A DNA stretch of 64,000 bases from Actinomadura barringtoniae (GTDB taxonomy: Bacteria > Actinomycetota > Actinomycetes > Streptosporangiales > Streptosporangiaceae). Shown in pieces: positions 54,258 through 62,589 of this stretch (position 1 is its first letter; every line of letters begins with the position of its first letter). The stretch covers positions 62,001 to 126,000 of the forward strand of contig NZ_JAGEOJ010000006.1 of the NCBI RefSeq assembly GCF_017573505.1, in the 5' to 3' direction. Below the pieces are notes generated by a model. That model was not told where the DNA came from and searched no databases. It was given only the letters and a program-made list of their open reading frames with translations. Position numbers and translations under genes: made by a program.

Positions 54258-55433
54258 TCACTGCAATGCCACACCCCGGCCTCGGTAGGTCTGCCAGCGG
54301 TCCGCGACGCACTCGCCGTCGATCACCAGGAGCTCGTTGACGCGCTCGCACAGCTCCCCCGCCTTGGCGTGCCGGAAGATCACCAGGTCGCCGACGGCCA
54401 GCCCGCGGGCGGCGTCGCCGTGCAGCGGGGTCTGGGCCTCGCCCGCGGACTCGTTCGCGACGAAGCTCAGGCCCTCCGGGTAGGCGATCGTGGGCAGGCG
54501 ATCGGCTCCCGGTGTGCCGGACGCCACCCATCCCCCGCCCGACACGGTGGCGATGTCGGCGCGGGGTTTGCGGACGACGGGGCAGGCGAAGAACGCGGCA
54601 GGGCTCAACGGCAGGTTCCGGTAGCGGGTGAACAGCCCGGGAGCGTAGATCCCCGACCCCGCCGCGATCTCGGTCACGGCGGGGTCGTCGGCGGTGAAGC
54701 CGACGCTGCCGGTGCCGCCGCCGTTGACGAACTCGGGCTCGAACACCTCGCGGACGGCCCGGATCGCGGCCGCCCGGCGGGGCCGGAGCTCCCGTTTGGA
54801 CAGCCGCTGCATCGCCCGGACGGCAACGGCGCGCGGGCTTCGACCCGCGTCGTAGACGCCCGCGACCTGTCCCTCGTAGGCCATGATCCCGACCGGCGCG
54901 TAGCCGGGCCGGTCCACGACCTGCCGGGCGAAGTCCCGCAGCTCGGCCGGCCTGAACAGCGGCGACCGGCGCGCGCCGAAGTGCGCGGGCCCGACCCGCA
55001 GGCTCGCGTCCAGCTCCAGGCAGGCCCGCAGCACGGGCCGCGAGCGCGGGGGCGCCACGGAGTCGACGAGATCGAGCTGGTCGGGCGAGTCGAACATCAG
55101 GGTGATGTTCGTGCAGGCCGCCGCGTTCGCGACGAGCAGGCTCAACGCCTCCCGGTCGGCGGTGGGGTAACCGACGACGACGTCCCGGTAGCCGAGGCGA
55201 TCGAGCATGAGCGCCTCGCCGAGCGTGAGCGCCAGCACGCCCCGGAACGCGCCCATCGCCAGCAGTTCGTCGAGCACGGGCAGGCAGCGGATCGATTTGG
55301 TGGCGACCCTGAGGGGCTTCCCCTTCGCCTGAACGACCAGCTCCTCGGCGTTGGCCCGGAGCGCCTGCAGATCGAGAAAACCGAAGGGCGGCGAACCCAA
55401 GGGCCCGCGCTCACCCTGAAGCACGGACTGCAA
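54258..55433 (-). CDS. PLP-dependent amino acid aldolase/deaminase-like (alanine-racemase fold III)
   Basis: About 390-aa fold-type III PLP protein. The PLP lysine lies in LRVATKSIRC near the N terminus, and FGFLDLQALRANAEELV is the usual first strand of D-threonine-aldolase/D-amino-acid-deaminase-like proteins. The C-terminal beta domain has VNGGGTGSVGFTADDP and GDLVIFRHAKAGELCERVNE, which usually holds the metal-binding His/Cys. The start is uncertain: TTG 55433 and GTG 55424 are the nearest candidates and GTG 55598 the longest. Probably supplies or cleaves a hydroxy-amino acid precursor. Confidence 0.8.
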   Translation of the reverse strand: MQSVLQGERGPLGSPPFGFLDLQALRANAEELVVQAKGKPLRVATKSIRCLPVLDELLAMGAFRGVLALTLGEALMLDRLGYRDVVVGYPTADREALSLLVANAAACTNITLMFDSPDQLDLVDSVAPPRSRPVLRACLELDASLRVGPAHFGARRSPLFRPAELRDFARQVVDRPGYAPVGIMAYEGQVAGVYDAGRSPRAVAVRAMQRLSKRELRPRRAAAIRAVREVFEPEFVNGGGTGSVGFTADDPAVTEIAAGSGIYAPGLFTRYRNLPLSPAAFFACPVVRKPRADIATVSGGGWVASGTPGADRLPTIAYPEGLSFVANESAGEAQTPLHGDAARGLAVGDLVIFRHAKAGELCERVNELLVIDGECVADRWQTYRGRGVALQ

Positions 55434-56095
55434 CGACCTCAGCCGTGAGCTGATCGGGCGCTCCTTCCCCCGTACCGCAGTCGCGAAGCAAGGCCTGCGG
55501 CGATGACTACTCCCCCGCGGATTCCCTTCGGGCCGATGCTCGAGGCACCGGCCGGCCGGGCAAGTTGGACGAGCCTCCTCCGGCGCCCCGCGCGCCACAG
55601 GAGTCGAACCCGGTCACGAACCCCGTTCCAGCGACCACTCTGACCCGAGCGTCCGCCGTGCCACAAGGCTCATACTGACCATTTACAGCAGAGAAAGCGG
55701 CGCCGCCCAGACGTCGCCCCCACCCCCGATTGATCATTTGGCAAATAGCGCACGCAATTAATCGGAAATACGCTAAGCCGAGGGCGGATTCCCTGTCAAC
55801 TAATCACACTGACCAAACGTGACTGCCAGCAATGATTTCCGTCACCGGAATCATGCGACCTGCGCCAAGGGGTGCATTTGATCTTGTGTGACTTACATCA
55901 CATTCTCACGGGCTGTAATGAGCCACCAGAAGCTCAAGCGTGACGGCACCCCTACACCGCCCCAGTCGGAACAGCCGACGAACACGGGGTTCACGAGGCC
56001 CCGGCTTGACACCACAGAAGGCGATGTAAAACCCCCGCGCCCACTTCGTCGCACCGTTCAGGGAAGCCATTCCGGAACGGACGGCCCGAACAGAC
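55434..56095. other. AT-richer non-coding region, likely regulatory
   Basis: About 660 bp between the PLP enzyme and DUF3050 genes. It is less GC-rich than its surroundings near 55730-55910. It contains a hairpin at 55832-55854 (ATGATT/AATCAT with CCG/CGG and one bulge) and a CRP-like palindrome. No credible gene on either strand. Confidence 0.6.
55887..55902. promoter_or_regulatory. CRP/GlxR-like site TGTGACTTACATCACA
   Basis: Exact TGTGA-N6-TCACA palindrome, the consensus of Crp/GlxR-type cAMP-responsive regulators, in the intergenic region upstream of the PLP enzyme gene and downstream of DUF3050. It is about 450 bp from the nearest start, so the target is uncertain. Confidence 0.6.
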
Positions 56096-56917
56096 CTATC
56101 CGGCCTGCTCCACCGCGACCCGCCCGGAGCCGGCCCGGACGGCCGCCAGGATCCCGTCCCAGAACGCGAGCCGGGCCTTGAGCGCCGTCCGCGCCGTGTT
56201 CGCGCAGTGCCGCCATTTCGCGTCGTCGTCTCCGCACAGGTCGATGAGCATGCGCATCGCCATCGGCGTGTGCTCGTCGGCGTCCACCTCGATGTGACGG
56301 CTCAGGTAGTCCTTGAACGACGCCAGCCGGCCGTCGGGGTCGTCGATGCCGACGATGTGCTCGAACATGTCGGGGATGAGGTCCTCCCGGCCGAACGCGA
56401 ACGCGGCGGCCTGGCAGTAGACGGGAGTCTCGCTGAGAACGTGCCACGTCCTGCTCACGAAGTCGGCGGCGGGCCCGGGAACGGGCGTGCATTCCAGTGC
56501 TTCCCAGATGTCGCGTCCCGCCCGCAGTTCGTCGACGAACGCCTCGATCGGCGCGGTGTCGGCCTGGGCCTCCTTCATTCCGCGCAGATAGAGCTCGAAA
56601 TGACTGGTGAAGCCCCCGCCGAACTCGTCGCTCTCCTCGATGAGCACGATCTCGTTGATCAGACGCCGGCTCGAACTGGGACCGGACGGCACCCACGGCA
56701 CCTGCACGCAGGTGAGCTCCCGCTGCAGCTTCTTCAGCAGCGACATGAAGTCCCACACGGCGAATACGTGGTGCTCCATGAAGCACGCCACGTCACCGCC
56801 CGAGTCCAGGCTCGTATAGATCGGATGACCGACGATGTCGTCCCGTAGCGGAGCGATCGACTCCTGAAGCGACAGCAAACCCGGATGCTCGTGGTCGAAA
56901 TGGTAGCGAGAGTTCAT
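56096..56917 (-). CDS. DUF3050 protein, probable heme-oxygenase-like diiron oxidase fold
   Basis: 273-aa helical protein of the DUF3050 family. Candidate metal ligands sit in three helices: [13 protein letters not shown] (~46-58), [11 protein letters not shown]...TSHFELY (~88-110) and [16 protein letters not shown] (~206-220). The H-x3-D-x3-H spacing in the last is that of heme-oxygenase-like diiron oxidases (HDOs) such as UndA and BesC. I infer an oxidase acting on a fatty or amino acid intermediate. ATG 56917 has AAGGG 8 bp upstream. It is separated from the rest of the cluster by a long regulatory gap. Confidence 0.8.
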   Translation of the reverse strand: MNSRYHFDHEHPGLLSLQESIAPLRDDIVGHPIYTSLDSGGDVACFMEHHVFAVWDFMSLLKKLQRELTCVQVPWVPSGPSSSRRLINEIVLIEESDEFGGGFTSHFELYLRGMKEAQADTAPIEAFVDELRAGRDIWEALECTPVPGPAADFVSRTWHVLSETPVYCQAAAFAFGREDLIPDMFEHIVGIDDPDGRLASFKDYLSRHIEVDADEHTPMAMRMLIDLCGDDDAKWRHCANTARTALKARLAFWDGILAAVRAGSGRVAVEQAG

Positions 56918-57333
56918 TGATGAAGCCCTTCGATGGATATACCGCTGAGGATCGAATTTCTGCACTCCGGCGAGAGTAACCTCAAAGCGGGATGGCAAAT
57001 CAGGCGAAATCAAGCCATTAACGCAGCCAGAACTAACAGCGCGCGCCACCTTCCCGGATTTCAACGGAGAGCTTTCACCCCGCCACCGGGAAGCACGACC
57101 AGGCCGAGTGCTTGCTCAGCCTTGACTGACGAGTGTCCGCCCCTTCCACACCTGGGACGAGGCCGTCCGCTGCCTTCAGTCCCTCGAAGCCGAGCAAGTC
57201 TCAGCGAACGGAGCCACCGCAACCTGGACCCGGCAGATCAGTAACACGGGGCGGCGGACCAGCCTCGGGGCACTTTGAGCGTTGGCCGCACTCTGCTCTA
57301 CTTCCGTAGGATGGAACGTTCATCTTTTGGCAG
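56918..57333. other. intergenic region upstream of DUF3050 and IclR genes
   Basis: About 415 bp between divergent genes. Moderately AT-rich near 56940-57040, as expected for promoters. An 8-bp palindrome GAACGTTC lies about 20 bp before the IclR start. No gene seen. Confidence 0.5.
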
Positions 57334-58176
57334 ATGAGCACGGAGAGTGAGGTGTGTGTGCCGCCGCGCAAGCAAGGGACGCAGGGCCCGGCCGATGGCC
57401 AGGGTCGCTCCAACGACGGCTACCACGTAGGGGCGCTCGCGAAGGGGCTGCGCCTCCTTGAGCTGTTCTCGGAGCAACGCCCGTCGATGAAGCTGACCGA
57501 CATGGCCGCCGAGACGGGCTTGCCGTTGCCGACTGCGTTCCGGATGGCGGCCACGCTGGCGTCCGAGGGGTTTCTGGAGCAGCTGCCGGACGGGGCGTAC
57601 CGGCCCGCGCCAAAGGTCCTCACGCTGGGTTTCTCCGCGCTGCGCAGCCTGGACCTGGTCCAGCTCGCGGCCGCCCCGCTGCACCGCCTCGTCGAGGCGA
57701 CCGGGCAGACGGTGAACCTCGGCGTGCTGTCCGGCGACCAGGTGCTGTATCTGGTCCGGCTGCGCAACAACGACCTTGTGACAGCGAACATCCAGGTCGG
57801 GTCGCGGCTCCCGGCCGTGCGGACCTCGATGGGCAAGCTGCTGCTCGCGCACCTGGACGCCGGCGAGCTGGACAAGCTGCTGACCGAGGCGTCGTTCGGC
57901 GGGGCGGCGGGGCCCAATGCGGTGCGGTCGCTGGACGAGCTGCGCCCCGCTCTCGCCGAGACGCGCGAACGCGGCTGGGCGGTGCAGGACGAGGAGCTGG
58001 CCTACGGCCTGCGGTCGGTGGCCGGGCCCGTGCGAGGCGCCTCCGGGGCGGTCGTGGCCGCGGTGAACGTGGCCGTCCCCGCGACCCAGGTCTCCACGTC
58101 CGAGCTCCTGGACGAGGTACGTCCGCTCGTCCAGGAGACGTGTGCGGAGATCTCCCGGCTCCTCGGCGCGCCCTGA
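57334..58176 (+). CDS. IclR-family transcriptional regulator
   Basis: 280-aa regulator. The N-terminal winged helix spans ~28-90 (GLRLLELFSEQRPSMKLTDMAAETGLPLPTAFRMAATLASEGFL). The C-terminal IclR ligand-binding domain (~100-275) has GQTVNLGVLSGDQVLYLVR, RTSMGKLLLAHL and ERGWAVQDEELAYGLRSVAGPV. ATG 57334 is the outermost start; GTG codons at 57352 and 57358 are alternatives. It probably controls the neighbouring FAH/SDR catabolic genes. Confidence 0.95.
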   Translation: MSTESEVCVPPRKQGTQGPADGQGRSNDGYHVGALAKGLRLLELFSEQRPSMKLTDMAAETGLPLPTAFRMAATLASEGFLEQLPDGAYRPAPKVLTLGFSALRSLDLVQLAAAPLHRLVEATGQTVNLGVLSGDQVLYLVRLRNNDLVTANIQVGSRLPAVRTSMGKLLLAHLDAGELDKLLTEASFGGAAGPNAVRSLDELRPALAETRERGWAVQDEELAYGLRSVAGPVRGASGAVVAAVNVAVPATQVSTSELLDEVRPLVQETCAEISRLLGAP

Positions 58177-58179
58177 CCC

Positions 58180-58215
58180 CGGCCCAGAGCCGGACCCGGG
58201 CCCGGCTCTGGGCCG
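58180..58215. terminator. bidirectional terminator
   Basis: Perfect 14-bp inverted repeat (CGGCCCAGAGCCGG/CCGGCTCTGGGCCG) with an 8-nt loop, starting 3 bp after the IclR stop and ending 10 bp before the end of the convergent FAH gene. Confidence 0.88.
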
Positions 58216-58225
58216 CCGTCCGAGG

Positions 58226-58885
58226 TCAGGCGTCGGCGGCGGGGACGAATCGCTGGGTGATGCGGCCGACGCCCTCCAGCTCGCTGACCAGGACCTCGCC
58301 GGGCCGGATGTCCGGGGTGACCAGCCACGGCCCGGTCGGCCCGAAGTTCGTGAACGACTTCGCCAGGCTGAACTGCGGTTTCGCGCCGGCGAGCTGCGAG
58401 GTGCGTTCGGACAGGTCCTGGCCCACGGTGAGGCCCGCGACACGGTCCCAGGCGTCCTCGCGCCGGACGCGCCACGCCTCCCGGGAGATCGCGACGACCG
58501 CCTCGACCTCCCAGTCCACGGTGCCGGACGGCAGCTCGACCTCGCAGTCGGGCCCGGCCAGGCAACTGGGGAACTTGGTGAACGTCACGGGCGCCGAGTC
58601 CGGCGGGTACCCGGCCTCGCGGGCATGCTCGGCGTAGTTGATGCCGATCGCGAACACCTGGGACGGCCGCGGCACGGGCGGGCCGAGATCCTCGACCGCG
58701 AACGGCGTGCCCGCGGGGGTCGGCGAAGCAGCGTCCTGCGACGCGGCCCAGTCGCGGAAGGCGTCCCACTCGGCGAAGACGGCCTGCGGGTCGGCGGGGA
58801 AACGGCCGCCGCTGGCCTCGGCCACGTCGACGGCCGTGTCGTCCTCGACCAGGACGAGGCGGCCCTTGAGGTTGGCGATCCTCAC
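58226..58885 (-). CDS. fumarylacetoacetate hydrolase family protein (1)
   Basis: 219-aa short FAH-family hydrolase. The usual metal site is seen in VDWEVEAVVAI (E-x-E), with QVFAIGINYAEHA upstream and GLTVGQDLSERTSQ downstream. FAH proteins cleave C-C bonds of, or hydrate, 2-oxo acid intermediates in aromatic and sugar-acid breakdown. GTG 58885 overlaps the stop of the longer FAH gene (GTGA), suggesting co-translation and possibly a heteromer. Confidence 0.9.
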   Translation of the reverse strand: MRIANLKGRLVLVEDDTAVDVAEASGGRFPADPQAVFAEWDAFRDWAASQDAASPTPAGTPFAVEDLGPPVPRPSQVFAIGINYAEHAREAGYPPDSAPVTFTKFPSCLAGPDCEVELPSGTVDWEVEAVVAISREAWRVRREDAWDRVAGLTVGQDLSERTSQLAGAKPQFSLAKSFTNFGPTGPWLVTPDIRPGEVLVSELEGVGRITQRFVPAADA

Positions 58886-59751
58886 CAGTCGACCCGTTCC
58901 GGCGCGGGCTCACCGTGGGCGTCCTGCCAGGAGACGACGGGGTTGCGCAGCGTGCCGACGCCGTCGATCTCGGCCTCCACGACGTCGCCGGGACGCAGGT
59001 AGAAGTCGAACGGGTTCGGCTGGACGGCGGCGACGCCGGAGACGGTGCCCGTGGTGATGATGTCGCCGGCGCTGTAGGTCTGCGGCGAGTGGTAGGCGAC
59101 CAGGTGCGGGATCGAGACGCGCATCTGCTTGGTGTGCCCGGTCTGCCGGACCTCGCCGTTGACGCGCAGCCGCATCGCCAGGTCCTGCATGTCGTCGATC
59201 TCGTCGGCGGTGACGATCCAGGGGCCGATCGGGCAGAACGTCTCGATCGCCTTGCTGAAGGAGAAGACGCCGGACTCCATCTCGCGCCGCTGGATGTCGC
59301 GGGCGGTGATGTCGTTGAAGACCGTGAAGCCCGCGATGTGCTCGACCGCCTCGTCCGGCCCGAAGAACTTGCCGGGCCTGCCGATGATGACGGCCAGCTC
59401 CAGCTCGTAGTCCAGCTCCTTGGTGAGGTGCTCGGGGTAGACGATCGGCTCGTCCGGCCCGATGACGGCGTCGACGTTCTGGAAGAACACGATGCCCTTG
59501 TGCACCGGGTGCGACCAGTTGACGGCCTGGAGCTCCTCGTGGTGGTCGGCGAAGTTGCCGGCCGTGTGGAAGAACTTCTTCGGCTGGATCGGCGCCCGCA
59601 GCCGCACGTCCGCCAGCTTCAACCGTTCGCCGGTCTCCCCGACGCGGCCCTCGCGTTCGAAGTACGCGCGGGTGGACGGGACGTCCAGCTCGATGACGTC
59701 GTCGCCGTCCAGCCGGCCGACCCGGCCTTCGTCAAAGGTGATCAGTTTCAT
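58882..59751 (-). CDS. fumarylacetoacetate hydrolase family protein (2)
   Basis: 289-aa FAH-family protein. Metal ligands in LDYELELAVIIG and the following FTVFNDITARDIQRREM motif are clear; AGNFADHHEE and GTVSGVAAVQPNPFDFYLRPGD complete the fold. It resembles 2,4-didehydro-3-deoxy-rhamnonate hydrolase/2-hydroxyhepta-diene-dioate isomerase types. ATG 59751 fits the family start MKLITFDEGRVGRL. Followed with overlap by the shorter FAH gene; two SDR genes lie upstream on the same strand. Confidence 0.92.
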   Translation of the reverse strand: MKLITFDEGRVGRLDGDDVIELDVPSTRAYFEREGRVGETGERLKLADVRLRAPIQPKKFFHTAGNFADHHEELQAVNWSHPVHKGIVFFQNVDAVIGPDEPIVYPEHLTKELDYELELAVIIGRPGKFFGPDEAVEHIAGFTVFNDITARDIQRREMESGVFSFSKAIETFCPIGPWIVTADEIDDMQDLAMRLRVNGEVRQTGHTKQMRVSIPHLVAYHSPQTYSAGDIITTGTVSGVAAVQPNPFDFYLRPGDVVEAEIDGVGTLRNPVVSWQDAHGEPAPERVDW

Positions 59752-59788
59752 TGGTTCCCGTTCCTTGTCTTGCCAGTGGATCAACGGC

Positions 59789-59950
59789 TCAGAGGCGGTC
59801 GGGACGGCCTCTGGAGGCGTGTTTCTCTAGTGCCGAAAGCACGGCGTTGACGGCTGGCGCGCCGACGCAGACGAGCAGCACCATGGCGTCGAGTGGTGCG
59901 GCGCCGTGGTTGGTGATCTGCGTCGAGATGAACTCCAGCGGTGCCGTGTC
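59789..59950 (-). pseudogene. short coding-like remnant without a start
   Basis: A ~54-codon frame ending at 59789 with a coding-like composition (PLEFISTQITNHGAAPLDAMVLLVCVGAPAVNAVLSALEKH). It has an in-frame stop just upstream and only an internal ATG. I think it is the 3' end of a lost gene lying between the SDR and FAH genes. Family not recognised. Confidence 0.35.
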
Positions 59951-60021
59951 GTGTCCTCACCGAGAGTCGTGTCCCCGCCGGGAGGTGACGCCTTCCGCAT
60001 GCTGCTGCCGGGGCATCGGCG

Positions 60022-60816
60022 TCAGGCGCCGACCATGTTGAACCCGCCGTCGGCGAGCATGTAGGCGCCCGTGATGTGCGAGGCGTCGTCGGTGGCCAGG
60101 AACAGCGCGGTGCCCGCGACGGCCTCGGGCGGCGGGATCTGGCCCATCGGCGTCTGCGCGATCAGCTTCTCGCGGCGGCCGGACTTCCAGTCCTCGCGTT
60201 CCAGCGTGGCGCCGGTCTCCATGAAGCCGGGCGCGAAGGTGTTCACCCGGACGGCGGGCGCGAACGCGGCGGCATAGGACTTGGTGATGCCGAGCAGGCC
60301 GTACTTGGCCGCGGCGTACTGCGGAGCCCGCGCGCTGCCACGGACCACGACCGTGGAACCGATGTTGACGATCGCGCCGTGCCCCTGCTCCAGCATCCGC
60401 GCGCCGAACTCGTGCGTCATCAGCAGCGTGCCCTTGACGTCCACGTCGATGACGCGGTCGAGGGACTCCTGGGTCAGCGCGCGCCACGACATCTGCTCGG
60501 TCGCGACGTCCCCGACGTTGTTGACCAGGACGTCCAGCTCGCCGGCCAGCTCGAACGCCTCGTCGGCCAGATGGCGAATCGCCTCCCATGACGAGATGTC
60601 GGCCTGCACGACGAACGCCTCGCCGCCCGCGTCCTGAACCCGCTGGGCGGTGCGTTCGGCACCCTGCTTGGAGCTGTTGTAGTGCACGCCGACCCGGGCG
60701 CCCTCCCGCGCGGCGCGGACGGCGATCTCGGCGCCGAACCCGGTGCCGGCGCCCGTCACCAGCACGGTCTTGCCCTCGAAGCGAGGGAAGATCTTGGCTT
60801 CCGCGGTGTTGTCCAT
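60022..60816 (-). CDS. short-chain dehydrogenase/reductase (1)
   Basis: 264-aa classical SDR. TGAGTGFG cofactor motif (~21-28), NNVG near residue 100, catalytic Ser in NIGSTVVV, and YAAAK for Tyr/Lys (~165-169), with the C-terminal LADGGFNMVGA typical of 3-oxoacyl reductase-like/sugar dehydrogenases. It starts 21 bp after the stop of the second SDR and is in the IclR-linked operon. Probable oxidation of a sugar or hydroxy acid. Confidence 0.92.
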   Translation of the reverse strand: MDNTAEAKIFPRFEGKTVLVTGAGTGFGAEIAVRAAREGARVGVHYNSSKQGAERTAQRVQDAGGEAFVVQADISSWEAIRHLADEAFELAGELDVLVNNVGDVATEQMSWRALTQESLDRVIDVDVKGTLLMTHEFGARMLEQGHGAIVNIGSTVVVRGSARAPQYAAAKYGLLGITKSYAAAFAPAVRVNTFAPGFMETGATLEREDWKSGRREKLIAQTPMGQIPPPEAVAGTALFLATDDASHITGAYMLADGGFNMVGA

Positions 60817-60837
60817 GTGACTTCTCCCGGTGTGTGC

Positions 60838-61620
60838 TCAGACGAGCGTGCGGCCGCCGTCGACGTACATGACGTGCCCGGTCATGAACGCGGCGTGCGG
60901 TGAGGACAGGAACAGGATCGGGCCGACGACCTCGGCGGTCGTGCCGAGCCGCCCGGCGGGTACCAGCCGGACCAGATCTTCACGTACGCCCGGTTGCTCC
61001 AGGTAGTCGGCGGTCAGGGGCGTCTCGACGTAGCCGGGCGCCACCGCGTTCACGGTGACCCCGCGGGAGGCCCATTCGGCCGCCATGACCCGCATCATCT
61101 GGTTCATGCCGCCCTTGGACGCGGCGTACGGCGCGTGCTTCCGGTGCGCCAGGTGCCCCGAGACCGACGACAGGAAGACGACGCGTCCGCCACCGGCCTC
61201 GATCATGTGGCGGCCGGCCGCCTGCGCCGCGCCGAACGCGGTGAACAGGTTGGTCCGCAGGATCCGCTCCCAGTCCGCCTCGCTGAACTCGAGAACCGGG
61301 CGCCTGTCGTTGATGCCGACACAGTGCAGCAGGACGTCCAGCCCACCCATCTTCTCGGCCGCCTCGCGAACCACCGCGGCGCCGGCGCCCTCTTCGGTGA
61401 GGTCCGCGGGGATCGTGTGGGGCGCCGAGCCGTTCGGGCCGGCGGGAAGCGCGTCCAGCCGGTCGGCGTCCCGGTCCACGGCGGTGACGACCGCGCCGGC
61501 CCCCAGGTAGCCGCGGACGCATTCCGCTCCGATCCCGCCTATCCCCAGCACCAGCACCCGGGCGCCGTGCAGGCCCAGCCACCCGGTGCCCGCGTCCGGC
61601 ACCTGAGTCCCCTCTGCCAC
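60838..61620 (-). CDS. short-chain dehydrogenase/reductase (2), variant glycine motif
   Basis: 260-aa SDR. The cofactor loop reads VLGIGGIG rather than TGxxxGIG, so the usual Thr is missing. Catalytic residues are present: SSVSG (Ser), YAASKGG (Tyr/Lys), and HCVGIND replaces NNAG. PGYVETPLT and YVDGGRTLV are standard. First gene of the leftward catabolic operon; a palindrome lies 24-44 bp upstream of its start. Confidence 0.92.
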   Translation of the reverse strand: MAEGTQVPDAGTGWLGLHGARVLVLGIGGIGAECVRGYLGAGAVVTAVDRDADRLDALPAGPNGSAPHTIPADLTEEGAGAAVVREAAEKMGGLDVLLHCVGINDRRPVLEFSEADWERILRTNLFTAFGAAQAAGRHMIEAGGGRVVFLSSVSGHLAHRKHAPYAASKGGMNQMMRVMAAEWASRGVTVNAVAPGYVETPLTADYLEQPGVREDLVRLVPAGRLGTTAEVVGPILFLSSPHAAFMTGHVMYVDGGRTLV

Positions 61621-61643
61621 TTGCGAGTCCCCATCCTTCGGAT

Positions 61644-61664
61644 TACTTTCATTCAGTGAAAGTA
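61644..61664. promoter_or_regulatory. palindrome upstream of the SDR/FAH operon
   Basis: Perfect 8-bp arms TACTTTCA/TGAAAGTA separated by TTCAG, 24 bp upstream of the first SDR start and in an AT-rich patch. Likely operator for the IclR regulator, or for a lost regulator at 61690. Confidence 0.6.
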
Positions 61665-61689
61665 ACTTTCAATATTTGAGGAGTATGGA

Positions 61690-61785
61690 GTGACCGGGCT
61701 CACCACGTCAAGCAACCGAGAGGCCGGCCCCTCGCACGACTCCCGCAGGAATCGCGATGACCTCCTCAGCCGCGTCCAGCGCTGA
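61690..61785 (+). pseudogene. 31-aa frame with strong ribosome binding site, possible truncated regulator
   Basis: GTG at 61690 follows GAGGAG by 6 bp, and the frame reads VTGLTTSSNREAGPSH...RRNRDDLLSRVQR before TGA. The charged end resembles the start of a GntR- or TetR-type regulator. No continuation of such a gene is seen before the CMD gene. Probably a truncated remnant. Confidence 0.3.
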
Positions 61786-61899
61786 AGGCTCACGCCGCCA
61801 CATCGCACCAGCGATATCGCGGCGCTCATGGGCAAGGTCCTGCTCGCCCGGCACCGCCCCGGTGACCGCCACCGACATCACTACGAGACTGAGGACGCG

Positions 61900-62511
61900 A
61901 TGACACGCCAGCAGGCCTTTACGCCCGACGAGCTGGACGGAGAACGGCTGGCCGTCTACCGCTCGATCACCGAAGGCCCTCGGGCTCGCGGCCCCAGACT
62001 GTTCGAGCTGGTCTCCGAATCGGGGAGCCTCCTCGGCCCCTTCAACGAATTCCTGCTGAGTCCGCGGCTCGGCGACGCCCTCCAAAACCTTGGCGCGGCC
62101 ATCCGCTACGAGAGCTCCCTCAGCGGCCGCGCGCGCGAGATGGCGATCCTGGTCGTCGCCGCCGCCTGGGACAGCGCGTTCGAACGGTCCGCCCACGAGG
62201 CCGTCGGCCGATCCGTCGGGCTCACCGAATCCGAACTGACCGCCATCGCCTCACAGGCACCGCTCGACCTCGACGATCCGCACGAGGCCGCGGTCCTGCG
62301 CCTCACCCGCGCGCTCGTGACCGGCGACGTCGACGACGCGACATGGTCGGCCTGCGTCCCCCCGCTCAATCGTGAAACCGTCTTCGAACTGACCACCCTG
62401 GTCGGCTACTACGCCACCCTCGCGCTCCAGATGCGAACCTTCCGCATCGCCGACCCGGGCATCCCCGTGCCCGAACGCCGGCCGGATCCCCAAAGGCCCG
62501 ACGCCCACTGA
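61900..62511 (+). CDS. carboxymuconolactone decarboxylase (AhpD-like) family protein
   Basis: 203-aa all-helical protein of the CMD family. LFELVSESGSLLGPFNEFLLSPRLGDALQNLGAAIRYESSLSGRAREMAILVVAAAWDSAFERSAHEAVG is the core pattern of this family, with His in the SAHE position. The CxxC pair of AhpD peroxidases is absent, favouring a decarboxylase/isomerase-like role. ATG 61900 has GAGG at 5 bp. It lies just upstream of the dehydratase-like gene and may share its pathway. Confidence 0.88.
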   Translation: MTRQQAFTPDELDGERLAVYRSITEGPRARGPRLFELVSESGSLLGPFNEFLLSPRLGDALQNLGAAIRYESSLSGRAREMAILVVAAAWDSAFERSAHEAVGRSVGLTESELTAIASQAPLDLDDPHEAAVLRLTRALVTGDVDDATWSACVPPLNRETVFELTTLVGYYATLALQMRTFRIADPGIPVPERRPDPQRPDAH

Positions 62512-62550
62512 ACCGGGTCGGCCTGCAATGAGGCGACTGGGCGTAAGATA

Positions 62551-62564
62551 ACGTACTAGTTCGT
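62551..62564. promoter_or_regulatory. TetR-type palindrome upstream of the last gene
   Basis: ACGTACTAGTTCGT: an imperfect 14-bp palindrome centred on ACTAGT, 26 bp before the ATG at 62590. Sites of this form are common TetR-family operators; the cognate regulator is not in the window. Confidence 0.55.
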
Positions 62565-62589
62565 CCATTACTGGGAGGCGGGCCGCCGC

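Noticed and set aside
55590-55630. T-arm-like GGGTTCGACTCC on the minus strand, suggesting a tRNA or tmRNA
   Set aside because: Stem pairing is poor, and no acceptor, D or anticodon arm can be folded around it; it lies next to the PLP enzyme start region.
55888-56181. 97-codon rightward frame after the CRP-like site
   Set aside because: No ribosome binding site, Pro/Arg-rich composition typical of an antisense shadow, and its end overlaps the DUF3050 gene on the other strand.
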